A stretch of 64,000 nt of DNA from Pseudoalteromonas haloplanktis ATCC 14393. Its GTDB lineage: Bacteria; Pseudomonadota; Gammaproteobacteria; Enterobacterales; Alteromonadaceae. The position numbers were made by a program, and so were the translations under genes. Shown one piece after another: positions 14,405 through 21,442 of this stretch. The notes below the pieces were generated by a model. It saw nothing but the letters and a program-made list of their open reading frames with translations, was not told where the DNA came from and searched no databases. How positions within the stretch are numbered: position 1 is the stretch's first letter; each line of letters begins with the position of its first letter. The stretch lies in the NCBI RefSeq assembly GCF_000238355.1, contig NZ_AHCA01000016.1, positions 1 to 64,000 of the forward strand, in the 5' to 3' direction.

Positions 14405-16250
14405 TTTTATTATGGTCCTCACAATCGCCTTGATCACAGGTATTTAATGATTGGCGTGCTTGTTTATCTTGGTTGAGTACTTGTTTTAAGTCTTCAGTAC
14501 GTTGGCGTACCGCTACACCATAGCTGTGGTCGTCGCCCCATAGTTTGGCCAGTTGTATAACAGAAGCACGGTCATGCTCTCTAAATAAGTGCCCAGCACG
14601 TTGTGCATCTTGCGCTGAATTACCTAGCAGTTGCAACGTTTCAACGCCTAAGTTGATAGCTGAATCAACGGTTTCACGGTTAAAGGCGTCGACTTCTAAT
14701 TGTAGTAACTGATAAGCATGGCGGCGGTCAATTGCACGAGCAACAATTTTTAATTGTGGGAAATGTTTACGCGCAAGTTTCACTATTTCGAGGGTTTTAT
14801 CCGCATTATCGATAGCAATTACTAATAATTGAGCTGTATCAGCACCTGCTGCTTCGAGTAGCTCTTTACGCGCGGCATCACCATAATGTACGGTGTTACC
14901 AAAGCGGCGCAGCAAATCAATTTGGCTCGGACTGTGATCAAGCACGCTGATATCATAACCTTGGGTACTCAATAAGCGTCCTATAATTTGCCCGAAGCGA
15001 CCGTAACCGGCGATGATCACATGCTTTGCTGGGCTGATTTGCTCAGGTTTATCAAAATCAGGTTTGGTTGTTGTGTTGTGGCGTTTTTGGAGTGTGTCGT
15101 AAAGCATTAAAAGTAATGGCGCGATCAGCATGGAAATTGCCACTACCAAAGTAGTTAAGCTGCTTTGCTCTGGCGTTAATATTTGCAATGTATTAGTCAT
15201 AGTAAGGAGTACAAAGGCAAACTCACCGCCTTGTGCAAGTGCTAAGGTAAATAACAGCTGGTGGCTGTGATGAATTTTAAAAATACGTGCCAGTGTATAT
15301 AACACCGCAGCTTTAACTAATATCAGAGCAACAACAAGCAATGCCACTATCGCAAACTGGTTAAATAACAAGCCAAAATCAATCGATGCGCCCACTGCTA
15401 CAAAGAATAAGCCTAGTAACAAGCCTTTAAAAGGCTCTATGTCGGCCTCTAACTCGTGACGAAACTCACTTTCAGCTAACACCACACCGGCTAAAAAAGT
15501 ACCAAGAGCAGGTGATAGACCAACGTTTTGCATAATAAGCGCAATAGCCACTACTAAAAATAACGCAAATACGGTGAATATTTCCCGCATACGGGTTTCA
15601 GCAATGTATCTAAATAATGGTGCTGAAATGTATTTGCCAGCGAGTATTATGGCTGCAATTACTGTCACTGAAGCGCTAACTTGCCCCCATACCGGCCAAT
15701 CAGCAGTTAGTGAGTGGCTCATATTGGTGGTGTTTAATTGTGGCTCAAACGCCAATAGTGGCAATAAAGCTAAAATGGGAATAACCGCAATATCTTGAAA
15801 TAACAATACCGAAAATGCGTTTTGCCCAGCTTCATTCTTTAGCCAGCCTTTTTCTTCAAGGCTTTGTAATACAATGGCGGTTGAAGAAAGCGCCAGCATT
15901 AAACCGATTGCCAAAGCACTTTGCCACTGCATTGCAAGTAGCCAATAACTTATTGCAAAAATCACGGCTGCAGTAAGAATAACTTGCAGGCCACCAAGTC
16001 CTAAAATTGAATGGCGCAGTTTCCATAAACGAGCAGGCTGTAATTCAAGGCCAACGAGAAACAGCATCATCACTACACCAAACTCAGCAAAGTGCATTAC
16101 TGAAGTTTGATCGCCCACTAAACCTAATATAAATGGGCCGATTAAAATACCAGCTAGTAAATAGCCAAGCACGGAGCCAAGCCCAAGGCGTTTAGCGATT
16201 GGCACCGCAACAATGGCTGCAGCTAAATAAATTAATGCAATTTCTAACAT
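14397..16250 (-). CDS. KefB/KefC-type monovalent cation:proton antiporter (CPA2)
   Basis: This 617-residue protein has 12 or so membrane helices with GLELQPARLWKLR and ALSSTAIVLQSLEEKG motifs typical of KefB/KefC, then a cytoplasmic RCK (TrkA-N) domain with the GYGRFGQIIGRLL nucleotide-binding loop near residue 415. KefB and KefC release potassium and acidify the cell when electrophiles form glutathione adducts. No kefF/kefG ancillary subunit is adjacent. GGAT lies ahead of the ATG. Placement between lysR and doxX suggests a shared electrophile/redox stress role. Confidence 0.9.
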   Translation of the reverse strand: MLEIALIYLAAAIVAVPIAKRLGLGSVLGYLLAGILIGPFILGLVGDQTSVMHFAEFGVVMMLFLVGLELQPARLWKLRHSILGLGGLQVILTAAVIFAISYWLLAMQWQSALAIGLMLALSSTAIVLQSLEEKGWLKNEAGQNAFSVLLFQDIAVIPILALLPLLAFEPQLNTTNMSHSLTADWPVWGQVSASVTVIAAIILAGKYISAPLFRYIAETRMREIFTVFALFLVVAIALIMQNVGLSPALGTFLAGVVLAESEFRHELEADIEPFKGLLLGLFFVAVGASIDFGLLFNQFAIVALLVVALILVKAAVLYTLARIFKIHHSHQLLFTLALAQGGEFAFVLLTMTNTLQILTPEQSSLTTLVVAISMLIAPLLLMLYDTLQKRHNTTTKPDFDKPEQISPAKHVIIAGYGRFGQIIGRLLSTQGYDISVLDHSPSQIDLLRRFGNTVHYGDAARKELLEAAGADTAQLLVIAIDNADKTLEIVKLARKHFPQLKIVARAIDRRHAYQLLQLEVDAFNRETVDSAINLGVETLQLLGNSAQDAQRAGHLFREHDRASVIQLAKLWGDDHSYGVAVRQRTEDLKQVLNQDKQARQSLNTCDQGDCEDHNKNA

Positions 16251-16357
16251 GGATATCCTTTGATAATGCAGGCTAACTTATTCCTAGTATGCCTTAAATT
16301 TTGCAAAGAAATAGAGCCCAGTGTGGTTATTGCTCTGGACTCTTATGATGTGAAAGG

Positions 16358-16780
16358 TTAAGACGGACGGTTTAACAATAGATGATCAATACTAAATTTG
16401 CCCGCACCGTGACTTGCTAATGCTAAGAAGCCACCGGCTATAGTGATATTTTTATAAAACATTAAAAACTGTATTTGATCATCCAGTTGAAAGTGAAATA
16501 ACAAGGCACTTACAACACTAAAAGCGGCAAAGGCAATGGCGGTTAGTTGCGTTAAAAACCCTAGTACTATCAATAGACCACCAATTAGTTCAAAGGCGAT
16601 AACCAGCGGCAACAAAAACTCAGGTAAGCCCGCGGTTGTCATATACTGAGCTGTAGCATCAAAATATTGTATTTTGCTAAAGCTCGTTAAGATAAATAAA
16701 GTTGCCAGACCCACACGGGCAAATAAGCTGCTAATATTAGTGAGTGTTGGGTGTTTTGTAATAAGCGTTAAAATGTTCAT
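16358..16780 (-). CDS. DoxX family membrane protein
   Basis: Four membrane helices in 140 residues and the pattern RVGLATLFILTSFSKIQYFD near residues 23-42 identify the DoxX family (relatives are E. coli YqjF and YphA). Family members are linked to quinone or thiol redox stress, but the exact reaction is unknown. A copy of the candidate LysR operator lies 97-115 bases upstream, about the same distance as for pirin. The antiporter gene follows downstream after 107 bases. Confidence 0.87.
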   Translation of the reverse strand: MNILTLITKHPTLTNISSLFARVGLATLFILTSFSKIQYFDATAQYMTTAGLPEFLLPLVIAFELIGGLLIVLGFLTQLTAIAFAAFSVVSALLFHFQLDDQIQFLMFYKNITIAGGFLALASHGAGKFSIDHLLLNRPS

Positions 16781-16876
16781 ATTGTTAATTCCTGTTGTTT
16801 ATTATGCAGTACTACTGCGATGAATTAAGTTTATGTTCATTTTATGAGGGTGAAAATTAGTTATTTTATTGTATAT

Positions 16877-16895
16877 CATTCTGTTTATGAGAATG
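16877..16895. promoter_or_regulatory. CATTCT-N7-AGAATG inverted repeat, candidate LysR operator (site 2)
   Basis: CATTCT-GTTTATG-AGAATG has the same arms and same 7-base spacer as CATTCT-ATTTAAT-AGAATG at 13474-13492. It lies between divergent doxX (minus) and the PliG-like gene (plus), 20 bases before the start of the latter. Confidence 0.6.
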
Positions 16896-16914
16896 TTGCT
16901 GGTAAGGGATTAAA

Positions 16915-17460
16915 ATGCACACTACGTTATTTTATAAAATCATACTGATAGCTATGTTTATGCTGGTTGTCTTAACGCAACCGATAAGTGCAGGGCAGCA
17001 TCAGGTTGTGTTTGATCCTGAGTCCAGTACTCAGCGAGTAGAATTTGAGCAGCAGATCACAGGGAATGAGTTTAACGATTATTTAGTAAGCGGTAATGCT
17101 GGTGATATTCTTAATGTAACTCTTACACCTTCAAATTTAAGCAATAATTTTAATATTTTACCCGCAGATAGCAGCCAAGCTGTGTTTATTGGCTCAATTG
17201 AGGGGCATTATGTAAAGCATCAACTTGCTAAAGATGGTGATTATATTGTGCGAGTTTATTTAATGCGTAATGCGGCTCGACGTAATGAAAGCAGCAATTA
17301 CAAACTCACAATTATCAAACATGTGGATGGCAATATGCCCACAAAAACCATGCATCCAAGTTGGGACAGGGATGGTGATGGGATGAATGATTGTGAGAAT
17401 GATGGCAGTTGTGACCACACGATTGATTACACCAAAGCGCGGCCACAAAAAGGGCTGTAA
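16915..17460 (+). CDS. PliG-like (g-type lysozyme inhibitor-like) periplasmic protein with Ca-binding tail
   Basis: A signal peptide (to about residue 26, ISAG) is followed by a beta-sandwich with GDYIVRVYLMRNAARRNES. This motif is shared with the PliG/PliI inhibitors of animal lysozymes (E. coli PliG has a comparable GKYELRVLQTRNDARKN). A C-terminal extension contains DRDGDGMND, an EF-hand or thrombospondin type-3-like calcium loop, and two further cysteines. The tail is not part of E. coli PliG. Inhibition of host or grazer lysozymes is plausible; the assignment is moderate because pre-peptidase-type domains look similar. Confidence 0.6.
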   Translation: MHTTLFYKIILIAMFMLVVLTQPISAGQHQVVFDPESSTQRVEFEQQITGNEFNDYLVSGNAGDILNVTLTPSNLSNNFNILPADSSQAVFIGSIEGHYVKHQLAKDGDYIVRVYLMRNAARRNESSNYKLTIIKHVDGNMPTKTMHPSWDRDGDGMNDCENDGSCDHTIDYTKARPQKGL

Positions 17461-17461
17461 A

Positions 17462-18352
17462 TTAGTCTAGCTTTACTGGGCCATTGATGTTGTCGATGCT
17501 CAAATCACCAGAGCCATCGTCAATAATGGTTAAGCCTTTGGCGTGATTAACACGAATACTGCCAGAGCCATCCTCAATAGTGACTAGGCCATTTACATGT
17601 TCAACATAAATATCGCCTGATTCATCTTCAATGTTGATGTAACTGCCTAACTGTTCAGCAGAAATACTGCCCGAGTTATCGTCAATATCTACGCTGCCAG
17701 TGATATTGGTAAGGGTTATATCACCTGAGTCATCTTCAATAGTCATATTGCCAGCAACGTTACGTGCAGTAATACTGCCAGAGTCATCACTGATCTCGAC
17801 ATTGCCAGTAATATTTTGCAGGTCTATATCGCCTGAATCGTCATCAATCGTGACGTGATGACCTTGATCAATACGAATGCTGCCTGAGTCATCATCGATA
17901 TCAATATTACCCTGTACACCAGCAATATTGATATCACCGGAATCATCATCAATATCTAAATTAAATGAACTTGGCACAGTAATAACTAAATCAATACTAG
18001 GTGAATTGCCTTGGTACACCACCATACCTGATGGGTTGTGGTTTTTGGCGACTAATATTGCTTTGTCGCCTTTGTGTTCAAGAGTTAGCGTATAAGGGTC
18101 ATCACTTTTTGCTGAATAAATCGTTGCATCTACTGTGATTTCAGTCGCAGTGCTTGAGCCAATGACTTTAAGCGAGCCTGCTTCAGCTTCAATGCCGAGT
18201 TGTTGTAATTGTACGGCCGATATTGAGCGTTGCTGCTGTTGCTGCATATTGGCTGATGAGGTTGAGACATGCACAATACAGCCACTGAGTAGTAGTAAGC
18301 TGGCGGCGATAGGTAGTGATTTAGTTAGTAAAGACAGAGATTTATTCGTCAT
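17462..18352 (-). CDS. DUF4097-type beta-repeat lipoprotein with nine alternating SGD/SGS repeats
   Basis: The signal sequence ends in a lipobox (LLLLSGC), so the protein is lipidated. From about residue 138 to the end there are nine repeats of about 18 residues with consensus xIxDDSG[D/S]IxxxxxxGx. They strictly alternate SGD and SGS. This fits a parallel beta-helix or similar solenoid of the DUF4097 (adhesin-like) family. I chose the ATG giving MTNKSLSLL because it produces a clean signal peptide; earlier starts add a poor leader. It is convergent with the PliG-like gene with only one base between stops. Function unknown. Confidence 0.82.
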   Translation of the reverse strand: MTNKSLSLLTKSLPIAASLLLLSGCIVHVSTSSANMQQQQQRSISAVQLQQLGIEAEAGSLKVIGSSTATEITVDATIYSAKSDDPYTLTLEHKGDKAILVAKNHNPSGMVVYQGNSPSIDLVITVPSSFNLDIDDDSGDINIAGVQGNIDIDDDSGSIRIDQGHHVTIDDDSGDIDLQNITGNVEISDDSGSITARNVAGNMTIEDDSGDITLTNITGSVDIDDNSGSISAEQLGSYINIEDESGDIYVEHVNGLVTIEDGSGSIRVNHAKGLTIIDDGSGDLSIDNINGPVKLD

Positions 18353-18510
18353 TTTAGCGCACTCGTTTTTAGTTAGACATTCCATATACGCTAGTAATAG
18401 CAAAAACGAAGCCAAAATTTAAGTTTTTGTTTTATAATTGGTTTTGTTATGCAGATAAAACTTACTGACTATAAAGTAGTGTATAGCGCTAACGAGTAGT
18501 GAAAATGAAA

Positions 18511-18532
18511 GTGGTTAGCAAGCGCTAACCAC
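18511..18532 (-). terminator. Terminator of the PepSY-DUF2271-DUF4198 operon
   Basis: A perfect 9-bp stem GTGGTTAGC / GCTAACCAC with a 4-base loop lies 16 bases beyond the DUF4198 stop. On the minus strand it is followed by a T-rich stretch. Confidence 0.75.
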
Positions 18533-18547
18533 TCGGTTATAAGTTAA

Positions 18548-19390
18548 TTATTCTGGCGCTACATCTAAGGTAGTAAATAATGAATAGCGTACGCTATCGA
18601 TACCTTTTTCAGATGAATCTTCGCTCACGCTTGCTTCAATCAGGTATAAACCTGGGTGTTGCCATGTATTAGTGAAAAAGCCGTCTTTATCTGTGGTTAC
18701 TTTAACTTCGCCACGCTCATTACGGTAACGAGTGTCACCTTTTAAAATAGCAAGTTCTACGTTTGCTGCAGGTTTGCCATCTTTTAATAACTGAAAGCGC
18801 GCCTCTTCACCAACAAATAAATCATTAGGGTGAGTTGGGCCGCTGATCTCTAAGCCCTGACCAAGTAGCGCTGGCTTTGAAGTACCGTTACGACTTACAA
18901 ATGTATCTACAGTTGCGATTGATTTTGTCGTTCTAATATCAGTGGCGCCAGCTGGTATATCTTTGCTGTCCTTAGGACCAAATACACGACCGCGCTCGCC
19001 TTTTGCATCTTTATAAAAAGTCATTATGCGTGGCTCTTGGCTCATCGCAATATGGTAAGTACCTTCGCTGCTTAGTTTAACTGCAGCAGAATTTTTACGT
19101 TGTAGGTAGTAAGCGCGAATTTTATCACTGACAGGCTGACCATCAGGACCAAGTGCCATGATCAGGTTATCATCATATTCTGCGCCTTTTTGCTCAGGGC
19201 GATATGCTTTGTCTGGCGCAAAAATTTCATTGGAGATACTGGCATCAATCATTACATAATGGGCTTTATCACCAGAAAGAGATGTATGCGACGGCACTAA
19301 CCAGCGAGCATGAGCATTAGCATAACTAGATGCGAGGGCAGTAAACGTAAGTGCGCCAATAAAAGCGCTTTTTAGTAAATTGATTTTCAT
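18548..19390 (-). CDS. DUF4198 periplasmic protein (NikM-like, metal-uptake associated)
   Basis: After a signal peptide (ending ASSYANA) the mature protein begins HARWLVPSHTSLSG, and an N-terminal His in this position is typical of DUF4198 proteins, which often sit next to metal-uptake genes. The C-terminal half resembles an immunoglobulin-like carrier domain (PAANVELAILKGDTRYRNE). The gene is third in a minus-strand operon after PepSY and DUF2271 genes. A Fur-like site before the first gene suggests expression under iron limitation. It may bind or present metal in the periplasm; this is inferred from context. Confidence 0.8.
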   Translation of the reverse strand: MKINLLKSAFIGALTFTALASSYANAHARWLVPSHTSLSGDKAHYVMIDASISNEIFAPDKAYRPEQKGAEYDDNLIMALGPDGQPVSDKIRAYYLQRKNSAAVKLSSEGTYHIAMSQEPRIMTFYKDAKGERGRVFGPKDSKDIPAGATDIRTTKSIATVDTFVSRNGTSKPALLGQGLEISGPTHPNDLFVGEEARFQLLKDGKPAANVELAILKGDTRYRNERGEVKVTTDKDGFFTNTWQHPGLYLIEASVSEDSSEKGIDSVRYSLFTTLDVAPE

Positions 19391-19450
19391 GATCTTTCCT
19401 TATTTAAATAATGTGTAGCATTTGTTTTACTTGCTAGTTATTTAATGCTG

Positions 19451-19954
19451 CTATTTAGCTTTGATAGTGACGAAGCTTTGTGAAAACTCTTTAGTGCCAT
19501 CAATGGTAATTTTGCCATCTTTACTTAAATCAAGCTCAACACGGGTGTAATCTCGGCCTCCTTCTTCACGTACAACTTCTAAATTAAGTAGGTATGTTCC
19601 AGCAGTAACAGCTTTGCCTGCTAAGTCAGTGCCATCCCAGTTAATTGTGTATGTTCCTGGGCGTTTTGTAGCGCCAGTGACACCGTCAAAGTTAGCGTCG
19701 CTTTTTCCTGCTTTACGCCACCATTGACGTAGGTCTTTAAACCATTCTGCTTTCTCAACCCATAGTGCAACTGTGGTGACGTGTTTGCGCTCAGGTGTTT
19801 CTAACCATACAGCCACATAAGGGCGATGATAAGGCTGTACGTCTAGATCAGGTAGAGTAAGTTCAATTTCAAGCTCTGTAGCATGGGCTTGATGTTGAAA
19901 TAAAGCGGCTGTAAATAATACAACAGCAGCAATTAGGGTATTAAGTTTTAGCAT
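19451..19954 (-). CDS. DUF2271 periplasmic protein
   Basis: The protein has a signal peptide (MLKLNTLIAAVVLF... to QAHA) and the DUF2271 signatures VAVWLETPERKHVTTVALW and WWRKAGKSDANFDGVTGATK. The latter contains the DGVTGAT motif that is also seen in flavin-carrying proteins. The ATG overlaps the stop of the PepSY gene by one base, so I prefer it over an earlier start inside that gene. DUF2271, PepSY and DUF4198 genes commonly occur together beside TonB receptors for iron. A redox role, perhaps in ferric reduction, is a hypothesis. Confidence 0.82.
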   Translation of the reverse strand: MLKLNTLIAAVVLFTAALFQHQAHATELEIELTLPDLDVQPYHRPYVAVWLETPERKHVTTVALWVEKAEWFKDLRQWWRKAGKSDANFDGVTGATKRPGTYTINWDGTDLAGKAVTAGTYLLNLEVVREEGGRDYTRVELDLSKDGKITIDGTKEFSQSFVTIKAK

Positions 19955-20586
19955 TAAGACACTCCTTTTAGTTGCGGAACCCAGCATAAATAAATGACTG
20001 CCGGTGTCGCGATCCCAAGCACTGTTAGCCATATTCCTACTAAGCGTTTTTTTCTATTTTGAAATAAGATAATCATGCCGGTGATAGCAAATAGAATCAT
20101 TAATATTGCAGATATATCAATGACCCAACTCCATGCCTCGCCGGTATGGCGACCTTTATGTAGATCGCCAATAAGGCTTAAAAAACCACCTGTTTGATAT
20201 TCGAGATTCAATTCACCGCTAATAAAATCAAGTTCAGCAAAGGCAAAACCTGCAGGCAGTGGGTAGTCGAGCATTACCAGCGCATCTTCTTTTTCCCAAT
20301 CAATACTTTTTACTTTTGTTAGGCCATGTTCAGCAGCTAAATAAGCCTCTATTTGCGGGTATAAAGAGGGAAGCGTGTCTATATTTGTTTTTGCTTGTGC
20401 GATTAGTTCTGTTGGCAGTTGGATGGTGAGTTGACCATCATCTTTGTCGCCTTCAAGCCAATCTACATGGTTAAGAACAATGCCACTTACACAAAATAAG
20501 ATCAGTAAAAACAGCAGTGCAGTTGATAGGTAAATATGTAACGCACGGCTGGTGCTATATAAAGTTCGTTTATTTATTAACGGCAT
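19954..20586 (-). CDS. PepSY-associated membrane-helix protein
   Basis: The 210-residue protein has an N-terminal helix (IYLSTALLFLLILFCVSGI), a periplasmic PepSY-like domain, and helices near residues 155-195. The sequence GDLHKGRHTGEAWSWVIDISAI is the conserved HKG-type motif of PepSY_TM proteins, which are inner-membrane proteins of iron-uptake loci thought to pass electrons or handle heme. It is the first gene of the operon with DUF2271 and DUF4198, and a Fur-like site lies 31-53 bases upstream. Confidence 0.83.
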   Translation of the reverse strand: MPLINKRTLYSTSRALHIYLSTALLFLLILFCVSGIVLNHVDWLEGDKDDGQLTIQLPTELIAQAKTNIDTLPSLYPQIEAYLAAEHGLTKVKSIDWEKEDALVMLDYPLPAGFAFAELDFISGELNLEYQTGGFLSLIGDLHKGRHTGEAWSWVIDISAILMILFAITGMIILFQNRKKRLVGIWLTVLGIATPAVIYLCWVPQLKGVS

Positions 20587-20616
20587 AAATAATGTAGTTG
20601 CTAAGCTATAATTGCT

Positions 20617-20639
20617 ATATGGTAATCATTTGCATTAGC
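20617..20639. promoter_or_regulatory. Fur-box-like site before the PepSY operon
   Basis: The sequence ATATGGTAATCATTTGCATT resembles the Fur operator built from NATWAT hexamers (GATAATGATAATCATTATC). It lies just upstream of the PepSY gene start on the minus strand. Confidence 0.55.
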
Positions 20640-20690
20640 TATAACAACTTTATTTACGAACTTTACATTTGTGTTGCTATATATACGTTG

Positions 20691-21203
20691 CTATGTAATA
20701 GCGCCAGAGACTGGTTTATAGATGATAATAGCGATAGTAATACCATGGATAAGCACAGCCATAAAAATACACAAAAGTTTAATTTGTTTTTGTTTCATCA
20801 CGTTACATTGCGGCTGTGTGAGAGCCGAAGGGCGCGATATCAAGTAAATCATAACCACAGACTCGATTACTGCGATAAGGTAAATAACCCAACCCGCAGG
20901 ATCTGACATGAGTAACAATATAAAGCCTAATGACATACCTAAGCCCGCATACCACTTTGCTTTGGTGGGGACAATTTTGTGATCCTGCCAATGTCGCAAT
21001 GTTGTGCCATAACGAGGATGGTTCAGCAACCAAGCCGCAAGTTTTGGCGATGAGCGGGTAAAACAGGCTAGTGCCAAAATGAAAAAAATAGTGGTGGGCA
21101 TAACAGGTAAAACAATGCCTACAATACCAAGCCCGACAAGGATTAAACCAAGTAGTTGGTAGCCAATATTTTTATACGTGACTAAAGTTGCCTTTAAATT
21201 CAT
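20691..21203 (-). CDS. DUF454 (YbaN-like) inner-membrane protein
   Basis: The protein matches the YbaN/DUF454 family: GLGIVGIVLPVMPTTIFFIL in the first helices, then CFTRSSPKLAAWLLNHPRYG and WQDHKIVPTKAKW. It is 170 residues long; E. coli YbaN has about 125, and the C-terminal extra part adds one helix. The function is unknown. In several bacteria DUF454 genes neighbour iron or heme uptake genes, as here. Confidence 0.85.
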   Translation of the reverse strand: MNLKATLVTYKNIGYQLLGLILVGLGIVGIVLPVMPTTIFFILALACFTRSSPKLAAWLLNHPRYGTTLRHWQDHKIVPTKAKWYAGLGMSLGFILLLMSDPAGWVIYLIAVIESVVMIYLISRPSALTQPQCNVMKQKQIKLLCIFMAVLIHGITIAIIIYKPVSGAIT

Positions 21204-21409
21204 AAATAGACTTAAGCCTGAAAAGTTAAAAATGGGACGATGCGGTTAATCAATAGTACAAGATGACGACATACACTGTCACGCCAAGCCCTCAACACCA
21301 TAAAGCCACCCTAGAGCTGTGGTAAAACCACAGTCAATACTCAGTATTGGTGTAAATGCACACATTGGCAACGGTTGATTTTTGTGGATCGAGTTGGATT
21401 AATATATAA

Positions 21410-21431
21410 CGGCAGCAATGCTTTGCTGCCG
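21410..21431 (-). terminator. Terminator of the fecI-fecR-receptor operon
   Basis: A perfect 9-bp stem CGGCAGCAA / TTGCTGCCG with a 4-base loop lies 12 bases after the receptor stop. On the minus strand it is followed by TTATATATT. Confidence 0.75.
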
Positions 21432-21442
21432 CATAATGAAAA

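Noticed and set aside
17462..18352. CRISPR-like or tandem DNA repeat
   Set aside because: The periodic DNA pattern comes from protein repeats in an open reading frame, and spacing and spacers do not fit a CRISPR array.
21317..21333. CTGTGGT-AAA-ACCACAG hairpin between DUF454 and the receptor terminator
   Set aside because: It has no T-run and no gene it would clearly serve; the stronger hairpin at 21410 already explains termination.
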